Assembly (NCBI GenBank): GCA_023053575.1
Contig: JAKZAP010000013.1
Coordinates: 1,746,001-1,810,000 of the forward strand
Length of the DNA: 64,000 bases
Origin: Branchinecta lynchi
Taxonomy: Eukaryota > Arthropoda > Branchiopoda > Anostraca > Branchinectidae
Direction: 5' to 3'
Below are positions 62,442 through 64,000 of the stretch, piece after piece. The position numbers were made by a program, and so were the translations under genes. Position 1 is the stretch's first letter. Every line of letters starts with the position of its first letter. The notes below the pieces were generated by a model that saw only the letters and a program-made list of their open reading frames with translations, was not told the DNA's origin and made no database searches.

Positions 62442-62766
62442 CTAATTTTCTATTATAATGTCGTGTCTTTAGTTTCGCGGTATCAAATTTATTTTCCATG
62501 ACAGACATGTCACCTTTCAGTCGAAGAACCTGGATTGATTCAGTGCATTTTACTTGACTTTGAAACTGCAATGTCTTTTAGAAACACAGATGGCCGAAAA
62601 AACGCTACAAAATAATGTACACCTCTCTTTACCATGTCATGTCAATAGCTTATGGTTATTTTCATTTCGTTTCATTTATTGTAGTCCTATGGCGACAACA
62701 TGCAATATAGTCCTATAATTATAGTATTTCACTCCCTAAAAGCTGTCTTGTTGGTGGACGCACTAA
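62442..62766. other. Nothing recognised
   Basis: Unique-looking AT-rich sequence between Y4 and the truncated V4. Confidence 0.4.
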
Positions 62767-62905
62767 GAGCCTGTTCCACCCTACTTACCGTAGTTACTAC
62801 GCATGAAGTCACGAATTCTGGCTTTTTGCCGTCAAGGCTGGAACTACTTTTCTATTGTCCAGCGTAATACTATGCCACGGGCGAATCCGGCAAATAACTT
62901 TACAA
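62767..62905. mobile_element. MITE V4, truncated
   Basis: GAGCCTGTTCCACCCTACTT start and CCGTAGTTACTACGCATGAA as in the other V copies; breaks off after GCGAATCCGGCAAATAA. A (TTAC)n run follows at 62980-63001. Confidence 0.5.
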
Positions 62906-63032
62906 ATATGTGTGATGTGTGTTATTTATTTTCCCTCATTTACTCCGCTTTTTCAAAATGGCAGGTTATAAATAAACTACTTACTTACTTACTTACTTAC
63001 TTAGACGCGATGCCATGAAAATGATTATATAC

Positions 63033-63450
63033 ATATTTGACGGTGTAAAACGGATAAGTCAGCTATATTTTATTATACCTATATGTCGGCCGTTCTTGGC
63101 AAGGGTTCTCTTCAGGCTCAAGCAGCTGGAAAATGAACTTGTGGAAAAACAATTAAATATTCTTCCTTAAATATCTGAGATTGGTTGGAGTTAAAGCTGG
63201 TGCTGTGATTTCATTCTGGATACGGCTGCTGTTTTTCATGTTCGATTGGGTCGTCGAAAGGGTAGAGATTCTTCTGCATTTTGATTTTGGAGTCATCTGT
63301 TTCTTCTTCTTCTTTCCAGCTAAGATGGATACTTGAAGAGGACCCTTGCCAAAAAGGGCCGAAATATAGCTCTAATAAAATGCAGCCGACTTATCCATTT
63401 TGCACCGTTAAATGTAATTCGCAGGTCAGCTTGGGTTGAAGGATGACATA
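63033..63450. repeat. Foldback element FB5
   Basis: Arms TTTGACGGTGTAAAACGGAT and its inverse near 63413, each with a hammerhead-like core. The left arm (minus) has CTGAAGA but GACA for GAAA; the right arm (about 63334-63377) has TTGAAGA, GAAA and no stem I pairing. The family tail (GTCAGCTTGGGTTGAAGGA) follows. Both motifs look inactive. Confidence 0.55.
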
Positions 63451-64000
63451 CAATTCACTGTTATACATTAGTTTTTTTTTTTTTTTAAATTCCATAGATA
63501 TCTCTTTCCCTAATCTCAATTGCCTCCCACAATCACAACTATTCAGTCACTCTCACTTTCCAATACCCTATGAATTTGCATATTATGTTGTCTCCTAAAC
63601 ATGGTGCCTCTATCAGTCTCTTCCAGATTCTGGAATCTTATTAGAGATTCACAAGTGTATTTTGGACATGGAAAAAATAGGGTTTGTTAAATTGAAAGAT
63701 GTAATAAAAAGGTTCTGTGTTAGATATGAGATGAGGACTGGAGTTGAGAGGAGGCTGTCTGCGTTGATAGTGTGACGCAATGGCTAGGGTAGCCACATAT
63801 TCGTTACTTATCTAATTATCCGTGACCCAGAAGAAGCGGCATGTAATACTATGATGCGGCTCGGGGGGCACGGACACACCAGTTGATGATCAGGCGCATG
63901 TGTAGGGTAAGGCTTAAAGTTTAACTGAAAAGTCATCTTTTTTTTTGTGTCATTTAACTGAATACACTTAATTATTTGGATTCTGCAAAGTTTTTATTTT
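63451..64000. other. Window edge, nothing recognised
   Basis: Poly-T at 63471-63486. No OATP-like exon, inverted termini or RNA gene identified. The missing 5' exons of SLCO must be further on. Confidence 0.4.

Overview
The window is metazoan nuclear DNA, probably from an invertebrate; the phylum cannot be fixed from the sequence. The host signal is one spliced gene on the minus strand, an organic anion transporter (SLCO/OATP family). I traced nine exons with compatible splice phases, from 59277 down to a stop codon at 6065. The 5' exons (first membrane segments) should lie beyond 64000. Its introns are very large, 17.4 kb and 23.4 kb for the two biggest, and everything else in the window is mobile or repetitive DNA in or around them.

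Two Polinton/Maverick virus-like DNA transposons dominate. Polinton A (7462-20985, plus orientation) has a perfect 6-bp target duplication (aactgt), about 585-bp terminal inverted repeats (TIRs) and about a dozen genes: protein-primed DNA polymerase B (frameshifted), FtsK/HerA-type packaging ATPase, a fibre-like protein, an AT-hook protein, adenain-like protease, zinc-ribbon/integrase, an unknown protein, minor capsid protein, a pVI-like protein and major capsid protein. A divergent membrane protein and one 102-residue ORF inside each TIR complete the set. Polinton B (33743-50567, reversed) has the target duplication cctttc and 632-bp TIRs. It keeps an intact 1354-residue polymerase, but several virion genes and the integrase are broken.

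The B locus is a three-layer nest. A Helentron-like element X (33441-52191) sits in the SLCO intron, Polinton B is inserted in X, and a second copy X' (35733-39556) is inserted in Polinton B. X' still carries the unoccupied version of the site that Polinton B entered.

The remaining DNA holds foldback elements with paired hammerhead-ribozyme-like motifs, several MITE families, a family built of ~137-bp monomers (two copies form a large palindrome, another carries a hAT-type insertion), tRNA-derived SINEs, a LINE fragment and a 20-bp-period minisatellite.

The points most worth following up are: (i) the integrase frame has no ATG before its catalytic core in either Polinton copy and appears to be reached from a zinc-ribbon ORF by a -1 shift on a conserved A8 run; (ii) almost every Polinton ORF starts at a TAAATG motif that resembles poxvirus late promoters and runs against the Kozak rule; (iii) the hammerhead motifs show covariation in stem I. 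Family assignments rest on motif recognition by eye; no database search was run.
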